This document shows, piece by piece, positions 50,268-61,844 of a DNA stretch of 64,000 bases (positions are counted from its first letter, which is position 1; each line of letters opens with the position of its first letter). The position numbers and the translations under genes are program-made. The DNA is from Dastarcus helophoroides (taxonomy: Eukaryota > Arthropoda > Insecta > Coleoptera > Bothrideridae): NCBI GenBank assembly GCA_028583605.1, contig CM053333.1, forward strand, positions 8,388,638 to 8,452,637, in the 5' to 3' direction. The notes under the pieces were generated by a model. That model was not told where the DNA came from. It saw nothing but the letters and a program-made list of their open reading frames with translations, and did no database searches.

Positions 50268-50694
50268 CTTGATATATAACAGTGATAAAGCTATTGAAAA
50301 ATAGTATACAATAGTGTAGTAAGCAAAATCTATTCTCCTATTGGTCTCTTATTCTATGGAGGCATTCTTTAAATTCAATAGAAACTGCAGTCACATGAAT
50401 ATTGCACATAGTTGGTCAAAACCGGTTTTGTAAAATCCAGGATTAAATTTTATTACATTTTACATGGAATAATTGAAATTTAATTAGATTTTATTGATAC
50501 AAGAAATCTGAGTTACTATTTATAATTATCATAGCTATTAGTAATTTTGTATGCCAAAAAGTAAAATAATTACAATAATTTAAATATAATATAATATTTA
50601 TTAAAAAATTGCAAAAAAATACTTTACTATTTTAATAATAAAAATAATTTTAAGATTTTTTTTTTTTATAAAAAGAAATAAGTTACCGGGTGTG

Positions 50695-50760
50695 AGACTC
50701 GAACTCATAGCATCCAGTCATAAGCAGGTGCGTAGCCAGGTAGGCTATTACGTTGCTTGC
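50695..50760 (-). other. tRNA-like promoter boxes in right inverted end
   Basis: In complement, A-box-like TAGCCTACCTGG (50747-50736) and B-box-like AGTTCGAGTCT (50705-50695), at the same spacing as in the left end. The boxes are kept while bases between them differ. Confidence 0.5.
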
Positions 50761-50947
50761 AGGGCGAAATCCTTAGTAGTATATAAGATAAATTTAAAAT
50801 TTTAAAGATTTTTTTTTCTCCGAGTTGGTTGGCCATTCGGCGCTATTTCTTTAAGGGTTGAATACCTTAAAGGAGGACTACAATTACACGAAGTCTCATC
50901 CTCAAATCAATTTCCCATGTCATGCCCTCTCCTTGTAAGACAAATGG

Positions 50948-51418
50948 TAAACCACATAAAGATAAACTAATATTAAAATAAGTATGAGAATTAATTGTTT
51001 AAATTTAAAGATTTTTATAAAGTTATTCTAATGCAGCTGCTCCGCTCCTCCTTCACTTTATAAATTAAAATGATGTTAGTTAATGTTTCAATTCTTGTTC
51101 TACTTGTGAATTTTTTAATGAATAAGTTTCTTTTTTTCGAGTTATACTTCTTATTTATATTTATGTTCTTATAGTCTGGAGTATAACTCAACTGATTTAT
51201 ATTTGTTTTCTGTAGTGTACTGTTGCGGAACGTTGCTAATATTTAAATATGTTCGCCGCGCCTTTGTACATAACTGCGCCCCAGAGCGCCGCGCTCATAG
51301 TTTGGTAACCAATGGCTTAGACCCTAGACCACGATCGAATGATCGACGGTTATTAAAACGAATGGTAATTCGCATTATTCGTCAAAATAAAGCATAATTT
51401 ATTTTATTTCTTCCTCAG
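50948..51418 (+). other. End of the large intron, upstream of transporter exon 2
   Basis: AT-rich with nothing repetitive recognised. A polypyrimidine tract (TTTATTTCTTCCTCAG) precedes the acceptor. An alternative transcription start in this stretch is possible, but no core promoter is clear. The frame at 51203-51397 is not supported as coding. Confidence 0.45.
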
Positions 51419-53230
51419 GTGTAGCCATCATCGAAAAAAAGAAATATGACAAGAAGAAATATAAAAAAGTCCCACCTGATGGAGGCTGGGGATGGTTGGT
51501 CTTATTTGGAGCCACCCTGGTTAACGTTCTAGTACCTGGCACCGTAAAATCTTTCGGCGTACTTTTCGTCGAATTTTTAGAAGTATTTCAAGCTACTCCT
51601 TCGGCAGGGGCATGGATTCCGGCACTCTGTTATTTTTTATATAGTTCCTTAGGTACGTATAGATATAGTAATCTTAATTTGTTTTACTTAGCGAGGTTTT
51701 TCTTTTCCAGGGCCGGTATCGAGTATACTATCACTAAGATATTCATATCGGACGGTTACTCTCATAGGAGGTACCTTTGCAGCCGCGGGAATGATGATAA
51801 CGTTCTTCGCTCAATCGGTGGCGCATTTATACGTAACATATGGTCTTTTCGTCGGCATAGGAGCTGGATTATCTTTCCCGCCTACTGTCTACATCGTAAC
51901 GGGTTATTTTGTAAAACTACGAGGTCTAGCCAACGGTATATGCATGTCCGGTTCTGCCCTCGGCTCCATATTCTTACCACCCATATTGAGAATCATCTTA
52001 GAGACTTACGGATATAGAGGTGCGGTATTATTAATGGGTGCGGTAACGCTGAACGTTTGGGTCGCCGCGTTATTCTACGATCCAGTTGAGAAGCACATGA
52101 AATTGGTATCGGTCTCTAATTCCGAAGACACGAACGAAGAGGCTGAGGCGCTAAAGCCAAAATTTATTATAAGCACCGAAGATAGTACAGTTTCCCTTCA
52201 TCACTTGCCGCACAACGAATCCTTCGCAGATGTCGATATCGCTTCCAACAATTTCAACAGAAGCGCCTCGAGCGCCGCCATGCAAAATTTAAAGTCTATT
52301 CAAAGAGAAAGAAAAATTAGCATGCCCACTGGTCGAACCGAGCTACTGCGGGCCAAACACGGCAGCTCAACGGCTTTGAGGTCGGTGCCCGAAAGGGGGG
52401 GTCAGTTGGATTCCACGGATGTCATGTCGCAACCCAGACTGCGACGCGTTCGATCATCGGTTCCTCGGCGAAGTCCATCCACCAGTTCTTTTCAATATGT
52501 CAGTACCCCGTACCACGGTAGTACTCTGACGTTACAACCCGAAATTTTTGCCAGTTCTTTCAGTTTGCGTGGTTCCACCGGCAAACTCAGCAAAGCGGGT
52601 GCACCTCAAAAAAAGAAGTTTATAGATTTGACCCTTTTAAAAGATCCTTTATATGTCATTATTTTAATATCGAACGCTACAAATGCTATCAGTTATACAA
52701 ATTTTATTATACTTTTGCCTGCTTTCGCGATGCAAGTCGGTTTTGACAAAAACGCTGGTGCTATGTTACTTTCCGTTGTTTCGGCTTTCGATTTAGTGGG
52801 TAGAATCGGCGGTTCAGCATTGTCCGATTTACAATTTTGTCCGAAATTAGCTTACTTTATCGGCGGATTGGTTATATCCGGATTCGCCTTAGCCGCCATG
52901 CCCTTTTACGGAAACTACGTCTTCATAGCAACTTGTTGTGGAATATTCGGTTTAGCTTCAGGCACCTACACCGGCATTACTGCGGTCGTAATGGCAGATA
53001 TGCTCGGTGAGGACCGCCTTCAGTCGACCTACGGCATATCGCTTTTCGTTAACGGCATTGTACAACTCATCAGTCCCCCTATATGCGGTTTGTGGTTTGA
53101 AGCTGCAAAATCGTATACTTCTCTATTTTTCTCTTTAGGGATTCTTTTAATATTCGGTTCAGTAATATGGGGAATTTTACCTTTCATTGGTAATAAATCT
53201 AAGGAGGAAACGGTGACAGAATCACCCTAA
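51419..53230 (+). CDS. Monocarboxylate-transporter-like protein (SLC16 / MFS), exons 2-3
   Basis: Coding exons 51419-51652 and 51711-53230, separated by a 58-bp intron in compatible phase. With exon 1 at 19741-19885 the protein is about 632 residues. The family signature PPDGGWGW (about residues 67-74) directly precedes membrane segment 1. Twelve hydrophobic segments are arranged as six plus six, separated by a Ser/Arg-rich cytosolic loop of about 180 residues (about 250-428). Segment 8 has the conserved acidic-arginine motif DLVGRIGG (about residue 485). SLC16 proteins move monocarboxylates, thyroid hormones, amino acids or other small organics across the plasma membrane with or without protons; the substrate here cannot be told. 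The loop is long for MCT1-4 and typical of insect MCT12/14-like members. Its 3' end faces the UPF0547 gene tail to tail. Confidence 0.95.
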
Positions 53231-53888
53231 TTTGTTAGATAATTTCAGGTATTATTTTTTAATGTTTTAATGCCATAAAATCTTGTGATTGCTAATGTCG
53301 TACTTAAACATCTTTGTACTGTACTATTATGCCTGTACACCCTTAAAATTACTTTTATATATTTTTTCAATAATTAGTATAAATATTAAGGTCAGTAGCT
53401 TTTAAGTGTTTTATTACTTGATCAATGTTTGGACTGAAATTTTGTTAACTCAGTATTATTGATTTGTCTAGAGATAGAAACACTATTTAATAACATTTTA
53501 GCCTATATTCAATTGATTGCTTGTGTTGTAGTTAAGATAAATTAAATTGAGGATGTGTGTATTACTGACCTTGAAAATATTTTAAAATTTGCGCATACTT
53601 TCAATCAAAAATTTGTTGATGTCAATTATTTATATTTTTATAATAACTAGGTATATAAGATTACTTAATTTTATACATAACAATGTGATAAAATATTAGT
53701 ACTGTAATAAAATATTTGAATTAATTCGAGTTAAAATTAACATTTTATCCTATTTTAGTTTACCTTTAAATGAAAAACTTTGCTTATGTTGCTTCTGTAT
53801 TTTCTTTTTGCAGAACACTTTAAAATCAAAAGGTGGTAGACCTTGAGAACTAATAGAAAACATGGATGATATTTAAATAAGTGAATGG
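53231..53888 (+). other. Transporter 3' UTR and convergent spacer
   Basis: AT-rich. A candidate polyadenylation signal AATAAA lies at about 53707, inside GTAATAAAATATTTG. The UPF0547 stop codon on the other strand is at 53889-53891, so the two 3' ends are less than 700 bases apart and may overlap. Confidence 0.5.
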
Positions 53889-54367
53889 CTATGCTGGCTT
53901 CCATGTAACTAATTTCATTTTCCTATTAAGTTCTTCTAATATGATGGCACATTGTAGCTGTTTTTTCGGCGTTAGGTTAGTGATAACTTCCTCATCTTCT
54001 TCTTCCTCCTTCTTTATTTTCTTTCGCTTCGTCTTGCCCATATCTTTTTTTGAAGAATCCTCATCGTTTTCGTAGTCATTGTGTCTCGTTTTTGATTTTC
54101 TAATTCGTTTTTCAAATTCTAAAGCATCATAATAATTAGGCTTGCCTCTTCTCACCCTCTGCGTCCTCCTCCTGATGTCTACCCCAGGGGATAAAACGCG
54201 GGCAGTGCGTCTAGCATTAAAAAATGAGTGACCGCAAGGACATGCTTTACAAGCAACCGGAACCTAAAACCAAGTTTCAGAATAATTAATATCGCTTTTT
54301 ATGAATCTTTTACCTGTTGGTCGCATTTAGGACAGCCTTTTGCGATCATTTTACTACTCTTTGCCAT
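53889..54367 (-). CDS. UPF0547 (C16orf87-like) zinc-ribbon protein
   Basis: Two exons: 54367-54314 (18 codons) and 54263-53889, with a 50-bp GT-AG intron in phase 0, giving 142 residues. The N-terminus [20 protein letters not shown] has Cys at 12, 15, 23, 26 and 28, the short zinc-ribbon-like motif that defines the UPF0547 family. A basic stretch follows (RRRTQRVRRGK), then an acidic/lysine-rich region (DMGKTKRKKIKKEEEEDEE), and a C-terminus with AIILEELNRK that matches the family's ending (AEINRK in mammals). Vertebrate members are of similar size. The biochemical role is not established as far as I know; the basic and acidic tracts suggest a nuclear location. Confidence 0.92.
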
Positions 54368-54856
54368 ATTAGGATTTTACTGACAACAAAACTCTGGAAA
54401 CTGGAAGACGCTACGTTAATTTTGATTTGCCTCAATTTGTATTATTGCGATACCGCCGACTGAATAATTTTAATTCCAAGGATCAAATTCTCTTAACGAC
54501 AATATTAGAAACTTAGATAATGTAAATAAATGTATTTACATAGTCAACCAAAGACAAGACCAGTCAACGACTAGAAACTACTAGTGTCAAAACTGTCAAA
54601 CCTTTCAACTTATCTACGAATCAGTGTTACCAAATCTTGGAAACTAAAATTCCGTAAACGAAATATGTAGTGGAAACAGTAACCACAGTTTAACAGAAAT
54701 TACCGTATTTCACAAACTATACGGTCTCCCTATGCCGTATATTATTTTATTATTTGTTAACCACCGTAAAAAGTAGTAGAACATTTTAAAAAACTATTAA
54801 AACACAGCATCCTTGAAAAACCACATAGAATTTAAACCATAGATATAGTCCATTGC
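54368..54856. other. UPF0547 upstream region
   Basis: Nothing recognised besides presumed promoter and 5' UTR near 54368-54440. Confidence 0.4.
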
Positions 54857-55347
54857 CACAGATGAAACAGAAATTTTTTGTGAGATGGCCGCTTCAGTCT
54901 CGTAGGATGAGAACCGTTGAAGGCTAAATGCTGGGAAGAAATAATTCGGTGTCCGTCTACTCTTGACATTGCCGGATTAAGTGAAATTTGTAAATATTAA
55001 ACCTGCCGGGAAACGGTTCTGCCGATTTATATGCATCTGTGATATATCTGCACAATATTGTTAAGTCGGTGCTGCAAATATGTGAAACGGTGACTCGCGC
55101 ACGCCGATAATTGAATAATTATATTTTTACCTACCCAAGGAATGAAACTCCGATTTTTCTTCACTAACATATACGCTTCTGTTCCGACAATGTTTCACAA
55201 TACATTTGACCGTATTGAATGCCTATTTGCTAAAAAAAATCTCCAATTTTAACTTCGCAAAGGTATAATAACGCGTTGATAAGTGGGCGCCAGGTTTCCA
55301 AGTGCCTTCACTGGTTACCCCGCAGCGGCCAGTCTGTTTCGTCTGTG
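54857..55347. mobile_element. hAT-like MITE (CAGAGAC family), diverged copy C
   Basis: 491 bp. The ends CACAGATGAAACAGA and, in complement, CACAGACGAAACAGACTGG correspond to CAGAGACTAAATAGACTGA of copies A and B. The flanks TCCATTGC (54849-54856) and TCCATTTC (55348-55355) agree at 7 of 8 positions. Internal phrases such as CCGGATTAAGTGAAATTTGT, CACGCCGATAATTGAAT and CAATGTTTCACAATACA match the family. Its divergence makes it the oldest of the three. Confidence 0.85.
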
Positions 55348-57486
55348 TCCATTTCAGATAAATGTGCAAAAGAGTGGGCCATGAAGAATTAAATCAATCT
55401 TTAGATTTGTTGCTAGAAATTGCTATAAATATCACCAGAAAAAAAGCTAAATTCACGCGTATACATTTTGATGATTTATATGTTGCCTATATTTCAGGGG
55501 TGGTTTGGCAGAAATATTCGGATTAAATGCCTTCCATATTATTTTTATTACCATTATTAACAATTTAATAATTTTCAGCAGAAATTGACATAAAATATAA
55601 AAACAATCACTCTTAAAACAACCGATAACAAATCAAAATATTTAATGATATTTAGGTTAGGATTTTACGAACACAGAGCACCATTAGGAACTGTCACAGC
55701 GCTGCCACACTACTACGTCTAAATATTAGTAGTTCCTATTATTGCCACTCCAAAATTAGAAGTTCAGTGCTTATTTTGATACAGTTTTATTTGAAATGGA
55801 CCATAGCACCTAATAAAGTCCATTTAAGATAAATTTGGGGTATTTACCATATATTAAATGCCAGTTCCGTTTTTTTGCTTTTAAGGTACAGAACCCTAAA
55901 AATCTCAACAAATTCCCAATAAGCACAAATACAACAAATATTCGTTCATATACCGGATCTTCATCAATGTCCCAGTCCCACGTGACGCATTGCTTCTCTC
56001 TCCTAGTAATCTTAGTTTTTGTAGATTTGGTGTAGGAAAATGGCAGAACAATCTAGAGACTAAAAATTGTGACAATTCATGGGCGTGCCGTGCTTACAAT
56101 TTTACCAAATTTAATGGATGTTAACATATATGGATGTTACCATATAACCACAAAACATAGCATATAACATTTCAACAGTATTCAACCTAGTAGGCCTATT
56201 AGAAACAATGTCTATTTTAGTAAAGTGAATATTGTATGTCTATGAGCCAATAATGTTAAAGGCGACGTTTAAATATGATATCTTTATTTAGTCTCAGTTC
56301 CTCCAAGAATGAAACACCACAGACCATATATGTAATACATATATGCCACTGACAGACAGGGGACATTAAACAGCTGATAGGTATTTTATGATTTATTTTA
56401 TGCATAACTGTATGTTTGGTTGCCTAGGAGATTCAGTCACGTAGGACTCAACATTAATGAAGTATTTACCGTACGTATGGCAACACTGTCTGTTTAACCA
56501 TCCAACACCTAACCTCAAATAATTTGACATTTGAATTTTTTAGATGTAAGTGCAAGGATAAACAAAGATAATCTTTATTCGAATTATTACAATTGAAGGC
56601 AATATTAGACGGTTCATCCAAAAGGAATTATCTTGGATGAACAAAGCAAAAGTGAATAGATTTCTGTATACACGTACACATTGTAAAATGAATCAGAAGT
56701 GAACAATTTGATACACTTATTCGAAGAAGTCCTAAAAACAAGTGAACTGTTTGATATGCAATGTCATCACAAAAGGGCTACTTTCTGTGGACTTCTTTAT
56801 TTTTGTCAGCTACAAGGAGTAGGAAATACGAATGGTTTAAATTTTTACTATTGTATCTGTCTTAATAACACAGTAAATCTTAAAAATGAATAAGTGCTTA
56901 TATTATATTTCTACGTACGTTATGGTTTTCATAGCTCTCTTGTTATATTTATAATTTCATAGGGTGACTAGATGTTTACTATTTAATAGAACAATTCTCT
57001 ATAGCATACTTCTGTACTCTTAGGTTATTGATTGAAAAATGTCAAAATGTTTCCCTTCCTTTAGTCTACAATACAAAAATAATGACTGAGGGCGAAATGA
57101 TGGTTTCTTTTTTAGTCATTTCATTTAAAAATAAACTTGGAAATACTAGGCCATTACAAGCATATTTTCAAAAGTACAACTGAGAAATGAATGACTCCTC
57201 TGATTTGTTCTGTTTACATATTCACTTTATCAAGTACAAAGTACCCAGATGAATCGCAAAAGTATGGGGCTAGAATCCCATCACAGATGATCACTCTGAC
57301 TGAACGATTCATTTTTATGTTTCACTTTGGTGGCTTCATCCAAGATTAAAACCAAAAGTGAACTGTGTAACATTGCCTTAAGATGTTCAAATTCGAAATG
57401 TTAGTTGAGCAACTTGCACATATTAATGTTTGAAAATCGTCGTTTCTATTATAATAATTGTTCACAGTACATCATATTTCGATTCG
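55348..57486. other. Intergenic DNA before Arp6, nothing coding recognised
   Basis: AT-rich, with open frames at 55835-56035 and 56699-56893 that have no recognisable motif. The near-palindrome CATATATGTAATACATATATG at about 56326-56346 looks like the fused ends of the CATATATG MITE family. The sequence near 57380-57471 is probably Arp6 leader, with a possible splice acceptor TTGTTCACAG at 57461-57470. Confidence 0.4.
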
Positions 57487-59874
57487 ATGGAATTATTAAC
57501 CAGTGAAGATCTCCCCGAATTAAAAAGGGTAAAACTTGAACCAAAAACTTATAATTGTATCAAAAGAAATGACAGACAAAGAACTAAAAGCAGAGATTAT
57601 GTAAACGAACCCCTAAAAGGTAACGCTAAAGGTAATTGTTTTGTTTAATTGCCATGTAATATCATATCGCTCACGAACAACAAATTTGTTATAGAAATCA
57701 TGAAATGTTTAATCTTTGATAGTGGGGCTTACTCAATAAAAATAGGATACTCGACAGATGGTGAACCTACGTAAGTACCATGAATTATTACAAATTCGTT
57801 TACGTAAATAGTAACTAGCTTTAATTTTCTTGTGTAATGAAAACTTCCAGAATAATTCCCAATTGCATAATGAAGGCAAAATCTGAAAGAAAAAGATTAT
57901 TTATAGGCAATCAAATACACGAATGTAGGGATTGCTCCGGTTTGTACTATTTATTACCTTGTGAAAGAGGGTATATAACAAAGTGGGACGTTCAGAAGCC
58001 AGTTTGGGATTACACGTTCAGCAAGGCAATGTATCCTATTGGTGATAACCCCGTTGTAATGACGCAACCTTTGTTTAACTTCAAATCAATCAGGGACTGC
58101 ACCGATGAAATATTATTTGAGGAGTACGAAGCCAAAAGCATCTATAAAGCTAATCCGGCAGATTTTGTAGCTTTAAAGTATTCCAAAGAGAAGAGTAAGT
58201 TAATAATGGGTTTGTTTTATACAGTGGTGTGCAATAGGGAAGCTGTTTTTCTATAAACACTATTGGAGATAACAATAGTAAACGGTTTATTTATCTATAT
58301 TCTAAAATATACATGTACATATAAATTACTCACTTCACGAGGTGCGTGCGCTCTATTGGACCAGCTACCACTGGTGGTAATCCTAGAGGGAAGCGACACT
58401 CCACGGACTGCACGCCACTGGTTTCATACCACATTACAATAAGTATTTTTTAGATCCGGCTAATAGGACTTGTATAGTAGTCGATTCTGGATTTAGTTTT
58501 ACTTATGTTGTCCCATACATTCATGGGAAAAAGTATCCAAAAGGAATTAAAAGAATTAGCGTGGGCGGCAAAGTATTTTTAAATTGTATTAATAATTGCG
58601 ATGTTTTTGTTGACCTCAATATTTTCAGTTGTTGACGAATCAATTAAAGGATATAATATCTTATCGTCAGTATCACGTAATGGAAGAAACTTATGTAATA
58701 AATCAGGTAAAAGAAGACACTTGTTATGTAGCTCAGGATTTCAGGGAAGACTTAAAAATAGCTAGTCAGCATGGTCCGAAAAACCATATTATTAGAAATT
58801 ATGTACTACCTGATTTCAACAATATTCGTCGAGGGTAAACTATGCACTAATGGCACGCACCAATAATTTATAATTTTATTTAAGGTATATTCAAGAAGCT
58901 AATAAAATTGACGAAGTTGCGGAAAATTGTCAAATACTTCGGCTAAATAACGAAAGATTTACAGTACCAGAGATATTGTTCCATCCGTCTGATATTGGTT
59001 TGAAAAACATCGGCATTGCGGAAACTATCGTCAAATGTATATACAATTGTCCGCTAAATTATCAACGTGAATTAGCAAAAAATATAGTTGTGGTCGGAGG
59101 AAATGCAAAATTTTCCGGATTTCAAACTCGACTTTATGCCGAAATTCGATCGATGTTGCCAAATTTATGGGATCTGAAAATATTTATACCAGACGAGTGA
59201 GTAAAAGTCAAACAACCGTTCGCTTATTTGTTTTTAATTTGTACGAATGTTTTAGCCCCATAACTTACGCGTGGCAGGGAAGTAAAACGCTCTTACGCCA
59301 ACCAAACGCGAAAGAACTATTTGTTACCAAAGAAGAATATGATGAATTTGGCTCCGACTTCGTACATAATCGTTTCGACGATTGGTGAGTTAATTGCATC
59401 CTTTAAGCGTTTTTTAATATTACGAATTTTAGGTCACCAGCTGTTGAAGAAGAAAAAATCAAGAAAACCGAAATACAGCACATTAGTTTGCTAGATCACC
59501 TTAAGAAATACAACGTTTTTGGGAAAAACACAGTCGTCGATGTCGCGGATGAACTATGCTCGAAAAAAAGCTCAAGCTCTATAGATCTGTCATCGACGAG
59601 TACTCTGAACAATTTAGCTGAAGACTCTGGCATTTGCGATAGCTCGACAGCGGAAGAAACTACTGAAAGCTCAAGCAATACAGAAAAGTCTTCGGATTCT
59701 CAAGGAAGAACGTCATCAAGTGATAGCATACAAGATTCAGTTTTAAGCAAAAAATCTGATGGCACACGAGTTAAGGCAAAACAGTATTACACAGAGAACT
59801 TCACTGAGGCGGAAGATTCAGATGAAGATTTAAATATGGCTGAATTGTTTCCTCTTGGTTTCAATTATGTTTAA
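57487..59874 (+). CDS. Arp6: Actin-related protein 6 (SWR1/SRCAP complex subunit), with extensions
   Basis: Exons: 57487-57619 (or 57631), 57695-57770, 57851-58194, 58454-58572, 58629-58834, 58885-59196, 59256-59384 and 59433-59874, all GT-AG with matching phases. The Arp6 core of about 394 residues starts at MKCLIFDSGAYSIKIGYS (ATG 57700), close to the family's 396-400. Landmarks: CSGLYYLLPCERGYITKWDVQ, CIVVDSGFSFTYVVPY (phosphate-2 loop), SYRQYHVMEETYVINQVKED, ERFTVPEILFHPSDIGL, VVVGGNAKFSGF (adenosine loop) and PITYAWQGSK. In other animals Arp6 is part of the complex that exchanges H2A for H2A.Z, and it binds HP1-associated heterochromatin in flies. Unusual: an in-frame upstream exon adds about 49 charged residues, and the last exon adds a Ser/Thr/Asp-rich tail of about 146 residues. 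Translation could instead start at 57700. Confidence 0.95.
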
Positions 59875-60379
59875 TTTACAACATATACAATTTTACTGAT
59901 ATTTTTTAATTTTTTAAGAACTTATTTTATTATAGATTTGAATAGACACTGTGTAATAAATTTTTCAATTCATATTATACAATAATTCTTTTCATTATCT
60001 ATATACCATTTATAACGGCTGGACGGATTTTTATGATCTTTGCTTTGTTGGATTTGCCTCGACCTCAAATAGCAGAATAAAGACTAAAATATTGAAAAAA
60101 AAAACCACAAAAGTGTTTTATAAGGAATCCATGTACAGCGCGATCTCTGATTCATAATAGGAACCTGACAACAACCTACATCAGTAGATGGCGCTGTGTC
60201 TCCTTTAATTATGGCCCATTTTTAGCGGTTTTTCGCGTACGAAATTCCCCAGGGCCAGCTAGTTCTAAATAAAATCAGACATAAACAGTTTAAATATATA
60301 TTAAAATAATTTCAAAAACAATTTTAACAGAAAAAATCAACATTTTTATAAATTTGTTAAATATTAAAATACAGAAAAT
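59875..60379. other. Convergent spacer between Arp6 and Nischarin
   Basis: Contains the Arp6 3' UTR with AATAAA-like sequences near 59956. A possible mobile sequence spans about 60000-60263: it starts with ATACCATTTATAACGGCTGG and ends CCAGGGCCAGCTAG before T, resembling Helitron-type ends. Evidence is weak. Confidence 0.4.
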
Positions 60380-61844
60380 TCAAGAATTAATAATACTAGG
60401 GGATTTCCCCTCTTTTACCATCCTTAAGGCTGTTCTAATTGACACTTTGTCCATTTCTTGCTGAGATGGCTTTTCATTGTCCAAACAAATATCTTTTCCT
60501 CTATCACCAAACTGTTCCAGTACCTTAACTCTATAATCTATCACAGTAGCAACGCTGTTCCCAGTGAGTATCAGATTTTCCAGGCAAGGTAAATCTCCTA
60601 CATATGTAATCTCCTTAATATCCGCAATATTGTTGCAACTGAGATTCAATGATTCTAATGAATACAATTTACTGAATCCTTCCAAGGAAGAAATACTGTT
60701 CCCTGATAAATTCAGAGAAGATATTTTTCCTAATTTTGTATGCAAATCAGAACATGAAGTGATAAGATTATTACACAAACTCAATTCGACCAAATTATAA
60801 AGAAAAGACAAATCCGACAAGCAGGAAATTTTGTTTTGATTCAGTCTGAGGATTTGAAGCTCTGGGACAAGTTTTATGGAATTATCGATATCGATTAAAT
60901 TGTTATTACTCAAATCTAATACTGTGAGAGACTTCCAGACTTGTTTGTCATCTAAAGTGCACTTATGTATCACATCACACTGAAGTATTTGGCAAATATT
61001 CATCATCGACGTTTTATGGACAGATAAATTATGCAGAGTGTATCTTAAATTTCCCAGTTCTTGTATGTGGTTCAATGAAATTTCCACCAGCACCAACCTG
61101 GTAATATTCTTTAAAAAAAAACAGATTAAACTTAATACTTGTGCTTAAATCTACTTACCTTGAATGATATGAAATCAAAGCTTAAATTATTAGGTACAAT
61201 GTTACTTTGAAGGTAATTATTATTAGAGCCATTAACCAATAACATTTTTAGTTGTGTAGCCAAGTCCAGCACATGAGTGATGTCATATTGATTTTCAATG
61301 TTAACCAATGTTGGGGCTGGATTCTTACAATATTGACTCAAAGCGTACAACTAAAACAAAAATGGAAAATGGCGCCAATGTCCCCTGCATTAAAATCACT
61401 TACTTCTAAAGGAGTAAACTGGTAACCATTTTTCGAAGTAAGCAAAGACTCGCCTTGAGTGAAGTGTTTCATCGCTAAATTCTGCAGCAGAAAAAAAACG
61501 TCATACAGGTGAAAATCTAGGAATTCCAAAAACGGTCTAGGCATTGTCCGTTTTAAAAAATTAAAGACCTCCTGCAAATATTGTTCGAGACCTCGTCTTC
61601 TGGTTTCTATAAATTCGGGGCATTTGCTCCAAATAATTTTTTTCGAGGGTAACTTATCTTTGGATATTCCGTGCTCCAGGACGAGTTCATTGTGTAAATC
61701 GTAAAACTCGCTATATCTATGTGAAATTGTCCATTTTATTTCACCCACAGTTACTTGTATTGTGTAGTAGAATACACCAGATACTTCTTTAACTGAAGGA
61801 ATTTTAACGGAAGTGTCGTTCTGATTCAACCAAAAACTAGCCAT
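60380..61844 (-). CDS. Nisch: Nischarin-like PX-domain / leucine-rich-repeat protein
   Basis: Three exons: 61844-61404, 61350-61159 and 61108-60380, all phase 0 with GT-AG introns of 53 and 50 bp, giving 453 residues. An N-terminal PX domain (residues about 10-120) has the phosphoinositide-binding core SHRYSEFYDLH and the later RRRGLEQYLQEV helix. The middle (QYCKNPAPTLVNIENQYDIT) is typical of Nischarin. Six or so leucine-rich repeats occupy about 225-400, for example LTVLDLSNNNLIDID, LQILRLNQNKISCL and LESLNLSCNNIADI, with a C-terminal cap. Mammalian Nischarin binds Rab and Rac proteins and integrin alpha-5 on endosomes. This protein lacks the long mammalian C-terminal half, as invertebrate forms do. 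It converges on Arp6. Confidence 0.95.

Larger units (their letters stand above)
47700..50947 (-). mobile_element. 3.2-kb DNA transposon with long inverted ends and decayed transposase
   Basis: The left end (about 47700-48060) and right end (about 50570-50947) are inverted copies. Shared phrases include GGGCACGACATAGGAAATT, TTTGAGGATGAGACT, AGCGCCGAATGG, GCAACGTAATAGC and, further in, GTAATTATTTTA. The outer part is about 80-85 percent identical by eye and the inner part weaker. Between them, on the minus strand, lie remains of a DDE transposase (48134-49836). A MITE is nested at 49966-50267, so this element is older than that insertion. The exact termini (near TAACAAGG / CCTTGTAA) and target duplication are not certain. 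Confidence 0.85.
19886..51418 (+). other. Proposed 31.5-kb first intron, packed with repeats
   Basis: If exon 1 at 19741 is right, this whole stretch is transcribed as an intron. It contains the giant satellite-bearing TIR elements, tandem duplications, MITEs, LTRs and a 3.2-kb transposon, listed separately. No host-gene exon was found in it. About 19886-20627 is ordinary AT-rich DNA with nothing recognised. Confidence 0.6.

Noticed and set aside
56326..56346. Independent full-length CATATATG-family MITE
   Set aside because: Only 21 bases of near-palindrome are present with no interior, so it was mentioned only as a possible remnant.
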